Shown here one piece after another: positions 16,880-24,960 of a stretch of DNA of 64,000 bases. The translations under genes were made by a program, and so were the position numbers. How positions within the stretch are numbered: the first letter of the stretch is position 1; every line of letters begins with the position of its first letter. The stretch is from contig SVDU01000008.1 of NCBI GenBank assembly GCA_015057705.1, positions 62,001 to 126,000 on the forward strand, given 5' to 3'. The DNA is from Paenibacillaceae bacterium. GTDB taxonomy: Bacteria > Bacillota > Clostridia > Lachnospirales > Lachnospiraceae. The notes beneath the pieces were generated by a model. The model was given only the letters and a program-made list of their open reading frames with translations. It ran no database searches and had not been told where the DNA came from.

Positions 16880-18016
16880 GTGGAGCAATTTGTAATGAAC
16901 ACAAAGGTATATATGGGATCTTCCTGTCTGGAAAAAATCAAGGAACTTCCAATCGAAAAAGCTTATATCATCTGTGATCCCTTTATGGCTCAGTCCGGTA
17001 AGGTGAATTTAATTACAGACCTGCTGACAGAAAAAGGAAGCAGCTTTGAAGTCTTTTCAGAAGTAGTGCCTGATCCTACCATCGCCGTTGTATCAAAGGC
17101 AATCGGTGGAATGAAAGGCTTTGCACCGGATACGATCATCGCGTTAGGCGGAGGTTCTGCCATCGATACCGCAAAGGCAGCAAGCCATATTTATACACAG
17201 ATGGGAAATGACAAGCTGAATTTAATTGCAGTTCCAACCACCAGCGGAACCGGAAGCGAAGTAACTAATTTTTCCGTTATTTCTGATCCGGATGCTCAGG
17301 CGAAATATCCTCTGCGCTCCGACAGTATGGTACCGGATGCGGCATTCCTTGATCCCCGCTTTACAGTGTCAGTACCGCCTCATATTACGGCAGATACCGG
17401 TATGGATGTTTTAACCCATGCGTTAGAAGCCTATGTTTCAACCAATGCAGGTGATTTTACTGATGCATGTGCGGAAAAGGCAGTCAGACTGGTATGGAGC
17501 TATCTGGCTCGTACTGTGGAAGAAGGAAGCGACATGGAGGCAAGAACTCACATGCACAATGCTTCCTGTCTGGCAGGAGTTGCTTTTAACGGTGCGTCTT
17601 TAGGACTTTGCCATAGTATGGCACATGCACTGGGAGCCCGTTTCCACATTCCGCATGGAAGAAGCAATGCAATGCTGCTTCATCATGTAATCAGTTATAA
17701 CGCTGGTTTAGAGGATGCAGGAGATTTTGCAGCATGCAGCAGATATGTTGCCATTGCCAACATGCTTGGCATAGCAGCAGGAACAGAGAAAGCCACGGTA
17801 CACGGCCTGGTGCGTCACATTAAAAATCTTATGAGTAAGATTAAAATACCGCAGCAGATCACCGATTTAAACGTGGACAAAGACGAATTCGAACAGGCTG
17901 TACGGGAAATGGCAGAGAAAGCACTAAAGGATAACTGCACATTGACCAACCCAAGAGTGCCTACGGTAGAAGAGATCGAAACGATTTACCGTAAGCTTTG
18001 TAAGGGGGGGTATTAA
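16880..18016 (+). CDS. Iron-dependent alcohol dehydrogenase of the choline operon
   Basis: A 378-residue group III (Fe) alcohol dehydrogenase. It has the NAD-binding GGGSAIDTAKA motif (about 84-94) and the metal ligands: Asp and His in the TGMDVLTHALEAY region, then the His of GLCHSMAHALG and IPHGRSNA. It reduces acetaldehyde from CutC to ethanol and regenerates NAD+; this is the role called CutO in other choline loci. GTG 16880 was chosen because AAAGGAGGG ends 9 nt upstream; the frame also opens further back at 16829 without a ribosome site. It overlaps the following start by 1 nt (TAATG). Confidence 0.9.
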   Translation: MEQFVMNTKVYMGSSCLEKIKELPIEKAYIICDPFMAQSGKVNLITDLLTEKGSSFEVFSEVVPDPTIAVVSKAIGGMKGFAPDTIIALGGGSAIDTAKAASHIYTQMGNDKLNLIAVPTTSGTGSEVTNFSVISDPDAQAKYPLRSDSMVPDAAFLDPRFTVSVPPHITADTGMDVLTHALEAYVSTNAGDFTDACAEKAVRLVWSYLARTVEEGSDMEARTHMHNASCLAGVAFNGASLGLCHSMAHALGARFHIPHGRSNAMLLHHVISYNAGLEDAGDFAACSRYVAIANMLGIAAGTEKATVHGLVRHIKNLMSKIKIPQQITDLNVDKDEFEQAVREMAEKALKDNCTLTNPRVPTVEEIETIYRKLCKGGY

Positions 18017-18639
18017 TGAAATTCATCACCGAAGAAGATTTGAGAATTTTATTCAGAAGAGAACCCTTTGCCTCTTATGATCTTCCTGCGCAGGCAAAGC
18101 TTACACCAGGAGCCCGTCAGTTTCTGTTGGACAAGAAGATATCATTTTGCGATGATCCCATGACGGCAAAACGCAAACCATCAAAACCTGCAGAAGTGGT
18201 CGTAGAGACACCAGTTACAGTTACAGAGCCTGCGCCAGACCGTTTCTTATTAAAACTGGAAACCTTAAAGGCACAGTTTCTGGAAGCCGGAATTTCCTTA
18301 TTAGACAGGGACGTGCTGTTAGCAGAGCAGGTATTTGATTTAGAGCGGAAGTTATCTTTCGTGGGGAAAGGTGCTTCGGGCGACATAAATCCATTTGAGT
18401 CCTGCACCGGATTTAATAAGGAAAACCAAAACGAACCATACTCTGACTGTTTTGAGATCACCGGCTTTCATGCCCAATCCGAAAAAGGAAGAGAAATAGT
18501 CCTGTTACACCGTCTGCGCTGCTGCGTTCGTGAACTTGCGGCAGAAGCAGGAGAAAAGAATTTTAACCCGGTTATTAACCGCTTATCCCAGATGATCTGC
18601 CTGTTGTATGGAGGAAATGCATGTCAAAGAAAGAAATAA
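18016..18639 (+). CDS. EutT-like microcompartment-associated protein, function unclear
   Basis: A 207-residue protein. The N-terminal 40 residues (FITEEDLR, then LPAQAKLTPGARQFLLDKKISF) resemble the start of EutT and EutQ-type proteins. After a Pro/Thr/Glu linker (about 55-75), the helical C-terminal part loosely resembles a cobalamin adenosyltransferase. The HHCCxxC-type metal motif of EutT is not present, only LLHRLRCC. A corrinoid enzyme would have no obvious use here because CutC needs no B12. It may therefore be a remodelled structural or scaffolding relative. Its end overlaps the EutJ start by 19 nt. Confidence 0.6.
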   Translation: MKFITEEDLRILFRREPFASYDLPAQAKLTPGARQFLLDKKISFCDDPMTAKRKPSKPAEVVVETPVTVTEPAPDRFLLKLETLKAQFLEAGISLLDRDVLLAEQVFDLERKLSFVGKGASGDINPFESCTGFNKENQNEPYSDCFEITGFHAQSEKGREIVLLHRLRCCVRELAAEAGEKNFNPVINRLSQMICLLYGGNACQRKK

Positions 18640-19466
18640 CATTTGATAGCTGCAACGAACTGGTAAGCCAGTTTGAAGCAGTGGTAAAAAATCCTGTCAG
18701 GGAACGTTCCTCAGTTTATTATACGGGGGTGGATTTAGGAACAGCGTGCGTGGTAGTGGCTGTACTTGATGAGAATTTCAGGCCAGTGGCCGGCGCTTAC
18801 CGGTATGCGGATGTAGTCCGTGACGGAATGGTAGTTGATTATATCGGTGCAATCCGGATCGTTCGTGAGTTAAAGGCAGAACTGGAGGAAAAGCTTAACA
18901 CGGAACTGCTTTATGCAGCTGCAGCCATTCCTCCGGGAACCGATTCACTGGACGGAGGCGCAATCAAGAATGTGGTACAGGGAGCCGGATTTGAAATCAC
19001 CGCCCTTCTTGATGAACCGACGGCAGCAAACGCAGTACTAAAGATACAAAACGGCGCAGTGGTGGATATCGGCGGCGGAACCACTGGAATTTCTATTTTA
19101 AAAGATGGAAAAGTAGTTTACGTAGCTGATGAGCCCACGGGAGGAACTCATTTTTCCCTGGTTGTATCCGGAGCTTATAACCTCTCTTTTTCAGAAGCAG
19201 AGCTTTATAAGCGAAAAGAAGAAAACCACAAAGAGCTGCTTCCGGTATTAAAGCCGGTAATTGAAAAGGTAGCCTCCATTATTAACCGCCACATCAAAGG
19301 ATATGACGTAGATGAGATCTACTTAGTAGGCGGTACCTGCTGCTTAGCAGGAATCGAAACAATTATTGAGAAGCAGACTGGGATCCATACACGAAAACCG
19401 GACAACCCCATGTTTGTAACTCCTCTGGGAATCGCATTCTCCTGTACTCAGGAGGAAATGGATTAA
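18621..19466 (+). CDS. eutJ: EutJ-like Hsp70/actin-fold chaperone
   Basis: A 281-residue ATPase-fold protein of the EutJ family. Phosphate-1 motif DLGTACVVVAVLD is at about residues 40-52, phosphate-2 motif VDIGGGTTGISIL at about 148-160, and the adenosine region reads VGGTCCLAGIE. EutJ homologues occur in many microcompartment operons and are thought to help fold or reactivate cargo; its exact client here is unknown. ATG 18621 has GGAGG about 9 nt upstream, within the preceding gene, so it is translationally coupled. Confidence 0.88.
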   Translation: MSKKEITFDSCNELVSQFEAVVKNPVRERSSVYYTGVDLGTACVVVAVLDENFRPVAGAYRYADVVRDGMVVDYIGAIRIVRELKAELEEKLNTELLYAAAAIPPGTDSLDGGAIKNVVQGAGFEITALLDEPTAANAVLKIQNGAVVDIGGGTTGISILKDGKVVYVADEPTGGTHFSLVVSGAYNLSFSEAELYKRKEENHKELLPVLKPVIEKVASIINRHIKGYDVDEIYLVGGTCCLAGIETIIEKQTGIHTRKPDNPMFVTPLGIAFSCTQEEMD

Positions 19467-19480
19467 AAGGAAGTGGACGT

Positions 19481-19786
19481 ATGGAATATCGGATTATTAA
19501 ATCGCCGTCACCTGGAACCATTGATATTTTAAACCGCAGAAAAGGCTCAGGAGCTTCCACTCCTATCGGAAAGGTGGATGCCATTGGTCTCGTTCAGGGA
19601 CGGATTATTGAAATGGTATGTGCCGCCGATGTGGCAGAAAAAGCCGTGGGTGTTACAGTAGAAGATATCAAGGGTAGCTGCCCACAGAACATGATCATGC
19701 TAGCGATTTTTGGAGATACGGCATCGGTAGAGGCAGCGATGGAAGAAATCAGGCTGAGAGAGAAGAGAGGCGGGATAGAATGGTAG
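19481..19786 (+). CDS. GrpU-like BMC-H shell protein with probable Fe-S pore motif
   Basis: A 101-residue divergent, permuted-looking BMC protein. It starts with YRIIKSPSPGTIDIL, then has VDAIGLVQGRIIEMVCAADVAEKAV and the motif GSCPQN (about residues 66-71) followed by MIMLAIFGDTASVEAAM. The GSCP motif is, as I recall, the hallmark of GrpU, a glycyl-radical microcompartment shell protein that binds an Fe-S cluster at the hexamer pore. That suggests electron transfer across the shell; Fe-S binding is inferred. It overlaps the vertex gene by 7 nt. Confidence 0.8.
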   Translation: MEYRIIKSPSPGTIDILNRRKGSGASTPIGKVDAIGLVQGRIIEMVCAADVAEKAVGVTVEDIKGSCPQNMIMLAIFGDTASVEAAMEEIRLREKRGGIEW

Positions 19787-20043
19787 CAGCAAGATTGATT
19801 GACAATATCTGGGCGACCAGAAAGGCAGAGTCTTTAAACGGTTATAAGTTTATGCTTGCCGAGATCATTGGCGGTACACGGGAAGGTGAACGGCTGATTG
19901 TAGCAGACATCATCAGCGCCGGAATCGGTGACCGCGTGATCATTTCCACCGGCTCTTCAGCCAGACGCATGCTGGGAAACGATGAGATTCCCGTTGATGC
20001 CGTAGTAATTGGGATTATTGATGAAGACTGCCAGTTTATATAG
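19780..20043 (+). CDS. BMC-P pentameric vertex protein (EutN/CcmL family)
   Basis: An 87-residue EutN/CcmL-type protein: VAARLIDNIWATRKAESLNGYKFMLAEII at the N-terminus, then GAGIGD-like AGIGDRVIISTGSSARR and DAVVIGIID near the end. It forms pentamers that cap shell vertices. It is the only vertex protein visible in the operon. The start overlaps the preceding gene. Confidence 0.93.
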   Translation: MVAARLIDNIWATRKAESLNGYKFMLAEIIGGTREGERLIVADIISAGIGDRVIISTGSSARRMLGNDEIPVDAVVIGIIDEDCQFI

Positions 20044-20058
20044 AAGGGAAGTGATCAT

Positions 20059-20688
20059 ATGAAGCAGTTGATATGCGCAAAAGACGTGGAAACATTGCAT
20101 GCAGAAGGCAAGAATGTATTTCACGTAGAGAGCGGAAGCATTATCACACCGTCAGCAAAGGATGCAGCAGATGCTTACGGAATCACCTTCTGCGACAAAG
20201 CAGAAGAGAAGGCAGAAGCGAAAGGAGCGTTTGCAGGAATGGATATTGACAGCGAGAAAATTTATATGGTACTGAAGGCTCTAATGGAAAAGGGAATGTT
20301 AAATGACATTTTAAAACCATATGAGTCAGAAAGCCATGGCAACGGTTTAAAGGTTGTTCGCGGTAGTTCTGTAAAGATGGATGTATTCGATACAGGTGAT
20401 CCAAATGTAAAAGCTTATTATCAGGAGCTTGTAAGCAAAGAAGAGTCAAAAATGAGCGCTGGTTTCCTGGTGATTGACCATTCTGAATTTGAGTGGGAAC
20501 TGACCTATGAAGAAATCGACTATGTAATCGAAGGAACCTTAACTGTGACCATTGACGGCAAGACCTATACGGCAAAAGCCGGAGATGTGCTCTTTGTACC
20601 GTCAGGATCAAAGGTAATCTGGGGTTCTCCGGACAAGGCAAGAGTATTCTACTCAACCTATCCGGCTAACTGGGCTGACTTGGTTTAA
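20059..20688 (+). CDS. eutQ: EutQ-like cupin protein
   Basis: A 209-residue EutQ-family protein. The N-terminal domain (LICAKDVETLHAEG, then GSIITPSAKDAADAYGITF) is shared with EutT-type proteins. The C-terminal cupin barrel spans about 105-205 (SEFEWELTYEEIDYVIEGTLTV, GDVLFVPSGSKV). Salmonella EutQ has been reported to have acetate kinase activity, which here could turn PduL-made acetyl-phosphate into ATP; that is inference. ATG 20059 follows GAAGGGAAGTG. A shell gene follows after 8 nt. Confidence 0.88.
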   Translation: MKQLICAKDVETLHAEGKNVFHVESGSIITPSAKDAADAYGITFCDKAEEKAEAKGAFAGMDIDSEKIYMVLKALMEKGMLNDILKPYESESHGNGLKVVRGSSVKMDVFDTGDPNVKAYYQELVSKEESKMSAGFLVIDHSEFEWELTYEEIDYVIEGTLTVTIDGKTYTAKAGDVLFVPSGSKVIWGSPDKARVFYSTYPANWADLV

Positions 20689-20696
20689 GGAGGTAA

Positions 20697-21323
20697 ATGA
20701 TGCAGGCACTTGGCTTTATAGAAACAAAAGGTGTGCTGGTGGCAATTGAAGCTGCCGATGCCATGTTAAAGGCAGCGGATGTGTCTCTGGTAGAGAAAAC
20801 CAAAGTTGGCGGAGGTCTCATTACTGTTACGGTGACCGGCGATGTGGCGGCAGTGAAGGCAGCGGTTGAGGCCGGAGCGGCGGCAGTGGAGCGAATTAAC
20901 AGTGCCGCATTAATCACACGCCATGTGATTCCAAGGCCTCATGAGGAACTTGCAGCTGTCATCGGCGGCAACACTCCAGATGGACCGGAGAAGGCACCAG
21001 TACCGGAGATTACCATGGAACCGGAAGAAGAGGCAGCCGTACCAGTCGAAGAGACAGTTGAAACATCTGCTCAGATAACAGACGAAGAACCAAACTCAGA
21101 GACAGAGCTGGTGGATACCATAAAGAGAGAGACCATTGATCTGTGGATGCACCAGGACGGTCTTACTGAGACCATGAAGATACTTGAAGATATGAAGGTA
21201 ACAGAGCTTAGGACGCTTGCCCGTGAATATCCCGAATTCAGCATAGCTGGAAGAGAGATTTCAAAGGCAAATAAAACCCTGCTGCTGGAAGAATTCAGGA
21301 AGTATTACGGACAAAATGATTAA
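20697..21323 (+). CDS. BMC-H shell protein with acidic linker and Rho-N/SAP-like C-terminal domain
   Basis: A 208-residue protein. Residues 1-88 form a normal BMC-H domain (pore KVGGGLI, end VIPRPHEEL). Residues about 95-140 are a disordered acidic linker rich in Glu, Pro and Val. The C-terminal ~60 residues are helical, with a segment (VTELRTLAREYPEF, then ISKANKTLLLEEF) resembling the Rho N-terminal or SAP fold that often binds nucleic acid. The architecture recalls EutK/PduK shell proteins with extra C-terminal domains. It could tether cargo, RNA/DNA or neighbouring compartments. ATG 20697 follows AAGGAGG. Confidence 0.88.
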   Translation: MMQALGFIETKGVLVAIEAADAMLKAADVSLVEKTKVGGGLITVTVTGDVAAVKAAVEAGAAAVERINSAALITRHVIPRPHEELAAVIGGNTPDGPEKAPVPEITMEPEEEAAVPVEETVETSAQITDEEPNSETELVDTIKRETIDLWMHQDGLTETMKILEDMKVTELRTLAREYPEFSIAGREISKANKTLLLEEFRKYYGQND

Positions 21324-21349
21324 GATTTTTAGAAGAGGAGATACGGAAC

Positions 21350-22900
21350 ATGGAAAATTTTGATTATGATTTGCGTTCCATCCAGGAAGCAAGGGATTTA
21401 GCCAGAAACGGCGAAGCGGCAGCAAAGAAAATCGCAGGATATACAGCAGAACAGATTGATGTCATCTTAAGAAGTATGGCAAAGGCAGGCGAGGAGCACT
21501 CCCTGTGTCTGGCACAGATGGCAGTGGAAGAAACAGGATTCGGTAAAGTGATGGATAAGGCTTATAAGAACCATGCAGCTTCCACACTTTTATATGAAGA
21601 GATCAAGGACATGAAAACAAGAGGAATTCTTTGCGAAGATACTGTAAAGCAGACCTTTGATGTAGCAGAGCCGGTAGGACTTGTAATGGGTATCGTACCT
21701 TCTACAAACCCAACCTCTACTGTATTCTTCAAATCCATGATCGCAATTAAATCAGGAAATGCAATCGTATTTTCCCCACATCCATCTGCAGCAAAATGTA
21801 CTCAGAAGGCAGCAGAGGTTATGTGTGAAGCTGCTATTGCAGCTGGTGCACCAGAGGGAATTATCAGTTGCGTAACCATGCCTTCCATGGGATCAACCAA
21901 TGAGCTGATGAAGTGCAAGGAAGTTTCCATTATCATCGCAACTGGCGGCCCTGGAATGGTAAAAGCAGCTTACAGCGCAGGAAAACCTGCAATCGGCGTA
22001 GGCGCTGGAAACTCTCCGGCATACATCGAGAAGACAGCTGACGTAAAACATGCAGTAAGAACCATTATGGCCAGCAAGACCTTTGACTACGGTACCATCT
22101 GTGCTTCCGAGCAGTCCATCATCTGTGAAGAAAGCAACCATGCAGAGGTTGTAGCAGAATTAAAGAGCCAGGGCGGCTACTTCATGACAAAAGAAGAAAC
22201 CGACAAGGTTTGCAATCTGTTATTCAAAAACGGTCATAACATGAACGCGAAGTTTGTAGGACGTTCTCCTCAGGTGATCGCTGCAGCAGCAGGTATCACC
22301 ATTCCGGAAGGCACAAGAGTGTTAATCGGTAAACAGGAAGGCGTAGGCGAAGGATATCCGTTATCCTATGAAAAGCTGACAACTGTTCTTGGTTTCTATA
22401 CCGTTAAGGACTGGGAAGAAGCGTGTGGTTTAAGCTACCGTCTGTTACAGAACGGTATTGGACATACCATGAGCATTCATACTCAGGACAGAGATATGGT
22501 ATTAAAATTTGCAGCAAAACCAGCTTCCAGAATTCTTGTAAACACAGGCGGAAGCCAGGGCGGAACCGGAATCAGCACAGGTCTCCCAATTGCCTTCACA
22601 TTAGGCTGCGGAACCTGCGGCGGAAGCTCTGTTTCTGAAAATGTAAGCCCGAAACATTTACTGAACGTTAAGACAGTAGCATTCGGCTTAAAAGACTGCA
22701 CAACCATTGTAGATGATGACCCAACTTTCATGTGGAAAGAAAAATCACAGGCTTCCTCTTCCTTTAGCCCTGCTGAGCTTGTTGCTTCCTTTGAGAAAAA
22801 GGAAAGTGCTCCGGCAGCTTCCTGCCAGAGCGGCTGTGAAGACAATGACAAGCTTGCGGCTCTTGTAAAGGAAATCGTTCTGGCTATGAAAGGCCAGTAA
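21350..22900 (+). CDS. CoA-acylating acetaldehyde dehydrogenase (active copy)
   Basis: A 516-residue EutE/AdhE-type enzyme that converts acetaldehyde, CoA and NAD+ to acetyl-CoA. The catalytic motif GTICASEQ is intact with Cys251, and the TGGPGMV and VGAGNSP loops are conserved. The C-terminus has a flexible Ser/Cys-rich linker (about 470-498) and an amphipathic helix ([15 protein letters not shown]) typical of microcompartment encapsulation peptides. It pairs functionally with PduL 26 nt downstream and the alcohol dehydrogenase upstream. This is the catalytic counterpart of the Cys-less homologue at 10936. Start ATG 21350 follows AGAAGAGGAG. Confidence 0.93.
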   Translation: MENFDYDLRSIQEARDLARNGEAAAKKIAGYTAEQIDVILRSMAKAGEEHSLCLAQMAVEETGFGKVMDKAYKNHAASTLLYEEIKDMKTRGILCEDTVKQTFDVAEPVGLVMGIVPSTNPTSTVFFKSMIAIKSGNAIVFSPHPSAAKCTQKAAEVMCEAAIAAGAPEGIISCVTMPSMGSTNELMKCKEVSIIIATGGPGMVKAAYSAGKPAIGVGAGNSPAYIEKTADVKHAVRTIMASKTFDYGTICASEQSIICEESNHAEVVAELKSQGGYFMTKEETDKVCNLLFKNGHNMNAKFVGRSPQVIAAAAGITIPEGTRVLIGKQEGVGEGYPLSYEKLTTVLGFYTVKDWEEACGLSYRLLQNGIGHTMSIHTQDRDMVLKFAAKPASRILVNTGGSQGGTGISTGLPIAFTLGCGTCGGSSVSENVSPKHLLNVKTVAFGLKDCTTIVDDDPTFMWKEKSQASSSFSPAELVASFEKKESAPAASCQSGCEDNDKLAALVKEIVLAMKGQ

Positions 22901-22925
22901 TCAGAACTGAAAAAGGAGAACAGCA

Positions 22926-23561
22926 ATGGATAAGTATGAAGCGGTAATCAAGCTCTTAATGGATGCTGTAAAATCAGAATCCGGCAGTGATGAGCTGACG
23001 ATTCCGGTAGGCGTTTCCAACCGCCATGTGCATTTGTCTCAGGAAGATTTAGATACTCTGTTTGGAAAAGGCTATCAGCTGACCAACATGAAAGAGTTAT
23101 CCCAGCCTGGACAGTATGCATGCAAGGAAATGGTAACGGTATGCGGTCCCAAGGGAGCCATTGAAAAAGTCCGCATTTTAGGACCTGTAAGAAAGCAGAC
23201 TCAGGTAGAAATTCTGGCTGCCGACTGCTTTAAACTTGGCAGAAATACAACACCTAAAATGTCCGGCGAACTGGCAGGAACACCAGGAATTACACTGGTA
23301 GGACCAAAAGGCACCGTAGAGACAAAAGAGGGCTTAATCATTGCCCAGAGACATATTCACATGTCACCGTCTGACGCTTTAAAATTCGGCGTACATGATG
23401 GTGAGACAGTTAAAATTGAAACAGAAGGCATCCGTGGAGGAATCTTTAACAACGTGGCAATCCGCGTAACAGAGACCTCAGCGTTAGAATGTCACTTAGA
23501 TACGGAAGAAGCCAATGCTATGGGCCTTTCCGGTTCATCTAAGGTAACAATTGTTAAATAG
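22926..23561 (+). CDS. pduL: PduL-type phosphotransacylase
   Basis: A 211-residue PduL-family enzyme that converts acetyl-CoA to acetyl-phosphate and recycles CoA inside the compartment. An N-terminal amphipathic helix (YEAVIKLLMDAVKSE) fits an encapsulation peptide. Two PTAC-type halves follow, with the His-rich metal sites VSNRHVHLS (about 28-36) and AQRHIHMSP (about 139-147). The role matches the product called CutH in other choline clusters. ATG 22926 follows AAAGGAG. Confidence 0.93.
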   Translation: MDKYEAVIKLLMDAVKSESGSDELTIPVGVSNRHVHLSQEDLDTLFGKGYQLTNMKELSQPGQYACKEMVTVCGPKGAIEKVRILGPVRKQTQVEILAADCFKLGRNTTPKMSGELAGTPGITLVGPKGTVETKEGLIIAQRHIHMSPSDALKFGVHDGETVKIETEGIRGGIFNNVAIRVTETSALECHLDTEEANAMGLSGSSKVTIVK

Positions 23562-23605
23562 GGAACTATTAAAAATTAATTATAAAAACCCAGGAGGATT
23601 TAAAA

Positions 23606-23890
23606 ATGAAATATGATGCATTAGGAATGATCGAGACTAAAGGTTTAATTGGATCCATCGAGGCAGCAGATGCTATGGTTAAGGCAGCTAACGTAACTTT
23701 AATTGGTAAAGAATTCGTAGGCGGCGGTCTTGTAACTGTTATGGTAAGAGGCGATGTAGGAGCTGTTAAGGCAGCAACTGATGCAGGTGCAGCAGCAGCT
23801 CAGCGTGTAGGCGAACTGGTTTCCGTACATGTAATTCCTCGTCCACATGCAGAAGTAGAAACAATTCTTCCTGCAGCAAAAGAAATCTAA
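23606..23890 (+). CDS. BMC-H microcompartment shell hexamer protein (copy 2)
   Basis: A 94-residue BMC-H domain identical to the protein at 8690-8980 at 88 of the first 89 residues (Val33 is Ile here), with a different short tail. The DNA of the two genes differs at many third positions. Pore loop FVGGGLV. It is the last gene of the operon, 45 nt after pduL, with a strong CAGGAGG site that may give high expression. Confidence 0.95.
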   Translation: MKYDALGMIETKGLIGSIEAADAMVKAANVTLIGKEFVGGGLVTVMVRGDVGAVKAATDAGAAAAQRVGELVSVHVIPRPHAEVETILPAAKEI

Positions 23891-23904
23891 TTGTCATAAT
23901 GAAA

Positions 23905-23951
23905 GCACCTGGTTTTCGTTGGTTTCCCCAGACGAGCGCCAGGTGTTTTTT
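23905..23951 (+). terminator. Rho-independent terminator ending the choline operon
   Basis: CACCTGG (23906-23912) pairs with CCAGGTG (23939-23945), followed by six T. The loop is about 26 nt. Confidence 0.8.
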
Positions 23952-24091
23952 GCAGTTTTTAGAATTAATATGTAGAATAATAATGTTTTTTGTTGGTTAC
24001 AAATATTAAAGCATATCCATACTATATTCATGTACAATTACTGGTTTATTATACATGTTTAATAAAAAACGACCTAAATTTCCGTATATAA

Positions 24092-24120
24092 TAGACAAAG
24101 CGAAAATTATTAGGTATAAT
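24092..24120 (+). promoter_or_regulatory. Promoter of the ATP synthase operon
   Basis: TAGACA (24092-24097), a 17-nt spacer and TATAAT (24115-24120). The first gene starts at 24160, giving a leader of about 33 nt with a ribosome site. Confidence 0.75.
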
Positions 24121-24159
24121 ATCTATTATATGTGCAGGAGGCAGAAGGCAGGTGAATTC

Positions 24160-24495
24160 ATGCGACATAACAAAAGTGTAATGAGAAGTCTTTTGATGGT
24201 AACCCAACTGGGGTTAAGTGTGATGGTGCCTGTATTCGTTTGTATTCTTGCCGGTTACTATTTCGACCGGTATGCAGGAACTAAGCTGCTGCTGTTATTC
24301 CTTGTTGCTGGCTTTCTGGCGGGTGGCCGGAATGCATATAAGATTGCGAAAGCCACACTTGTCATGAACGAGAGGGAAGAAAAGGAAGAGGATCGGAAAG
24401 CACGCATGGAAAGACAAAGAGAAACAAAGGCCATGGTGAGTAAACCCAAGCAGCCAAGCCGTATAAAAAAGGGCAATGACGAGAAGCTTAAATAA
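24160..24495 (+). CDS. atpZ: AtpZ/AtpI family protein
   Basis: A 111-residue small membrane protein with two helices (about 8-30 and 41-60), the loop GYYFDRYAG between them and a basic C-terminal tail. It matches AtpZ, which sits first in many clostridial atp operons and is linked to assembly or ion/Mg2+ handling. The ATG at 24160 has AGGTGA about 7 nt upstream. An in-frame ATG at 24055 lies upstream of the promoter and is rejected. Confidence 0.78.
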   Translation: MRHNKSVMRSLLMVTQLGLSVMVPVFVCILAGYYFDRYAGTKLLLLFLVAGFLAGGRNAYKIAKATLVMNEREEKEEDRKARMERQRETKAMVSKPKQPSRIKKGNDEKLK

Positions 24496-24510
24496 GCAGG
24501 AGGACTTGTA

Positions 24511-24912
24511 ATGGAAAAAGCAACAAAGAATTTGATTGTTGAGGTTTCAGCAGGGATTGTGATTTTTACTGCGGTGCTTTTGCTGGGGTCATTTTTTTTA
24601 TACCCAAGAGCCTCCGTATTTGCAGGTCTGCTTTTGGGAATGGTACTTGCTCTTGCAATGTTTTTTTCCATGGCACTGGTGCTTGACCGATCCATGAAAT
24701 CCCAGGATCCCAGAACCGTTCAGAAACGGGGAATAATCAGTGCAGCGGTTCGTTATCTGCTGCTTATTGCCATATTGGTAATAGCCATTAATTGGTTTTC
24801 AGACCGGTTTAATCCGGTGGCAGTAGTAATCGGAGTCCTAGGACTCAAAGCAGGAGCATTTTTGCAGCCTGTCATTCACAGGATTGCATCCCGCAAGGAT
24901 AACAACAAGTAA
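24511..24912 (+). CDS. atpI: ATP synthase subunit I (AtpI)
   Basis: A 133-residue protein with about four membrane helices, weakly conserved as expected for AtpI. The family helps c-ring assembly. ATG 24511 follows GCAGGAGG, and it lies directly before the a-subunit gene. Confidence 0.75.
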   Translation: MEKATKNLIVEVSAGIVIFTAVLLLGSFFLYPRASVFAGLLLGMVLALAMFFSMALVLDRSMKSQDPRTVQKRGIISAAVRYLLLIAILVIAINWFSDRFNPVAVVIGVLGLKAGAFLQPVIHRIASRKDNNK

Positions 24913-24960
24913 TTTACTGCGGTCTTGTGTATTATTTTTGAAGAAAGGAGGCTATAGCGT

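Noticed and set aside
20183-20656. 157-aa minus-strand frame opposite eutQ
   Set aside because: Leu/Arg/Pro-rich antisense shadow of a well-supported gene, with no start signal.
23562-23605. Separate promoter for the last shell gene
   Set aside because: An AT-rich stretch resembles a -10 (TTATAAAA), but no matching -35 is visible; the gene is most simply part of the operon.
7727-23890. Ethanolamine (eut) or propanediol (pdu) microcompartment
   Set aside because: No EutBC or PduCDE lyase genes are present; the only signature enzyme is CutC/CutD. The Eut/Pdu-like accessory names reflect shared families.
24055-24159. N-terminal extension of AtpZ from an ATG at 24055
   Set aside because: It spans the predicted promoter (24092-24120) and has no ribosome site; ATG 24160 has AGGTGA and fits the family length.
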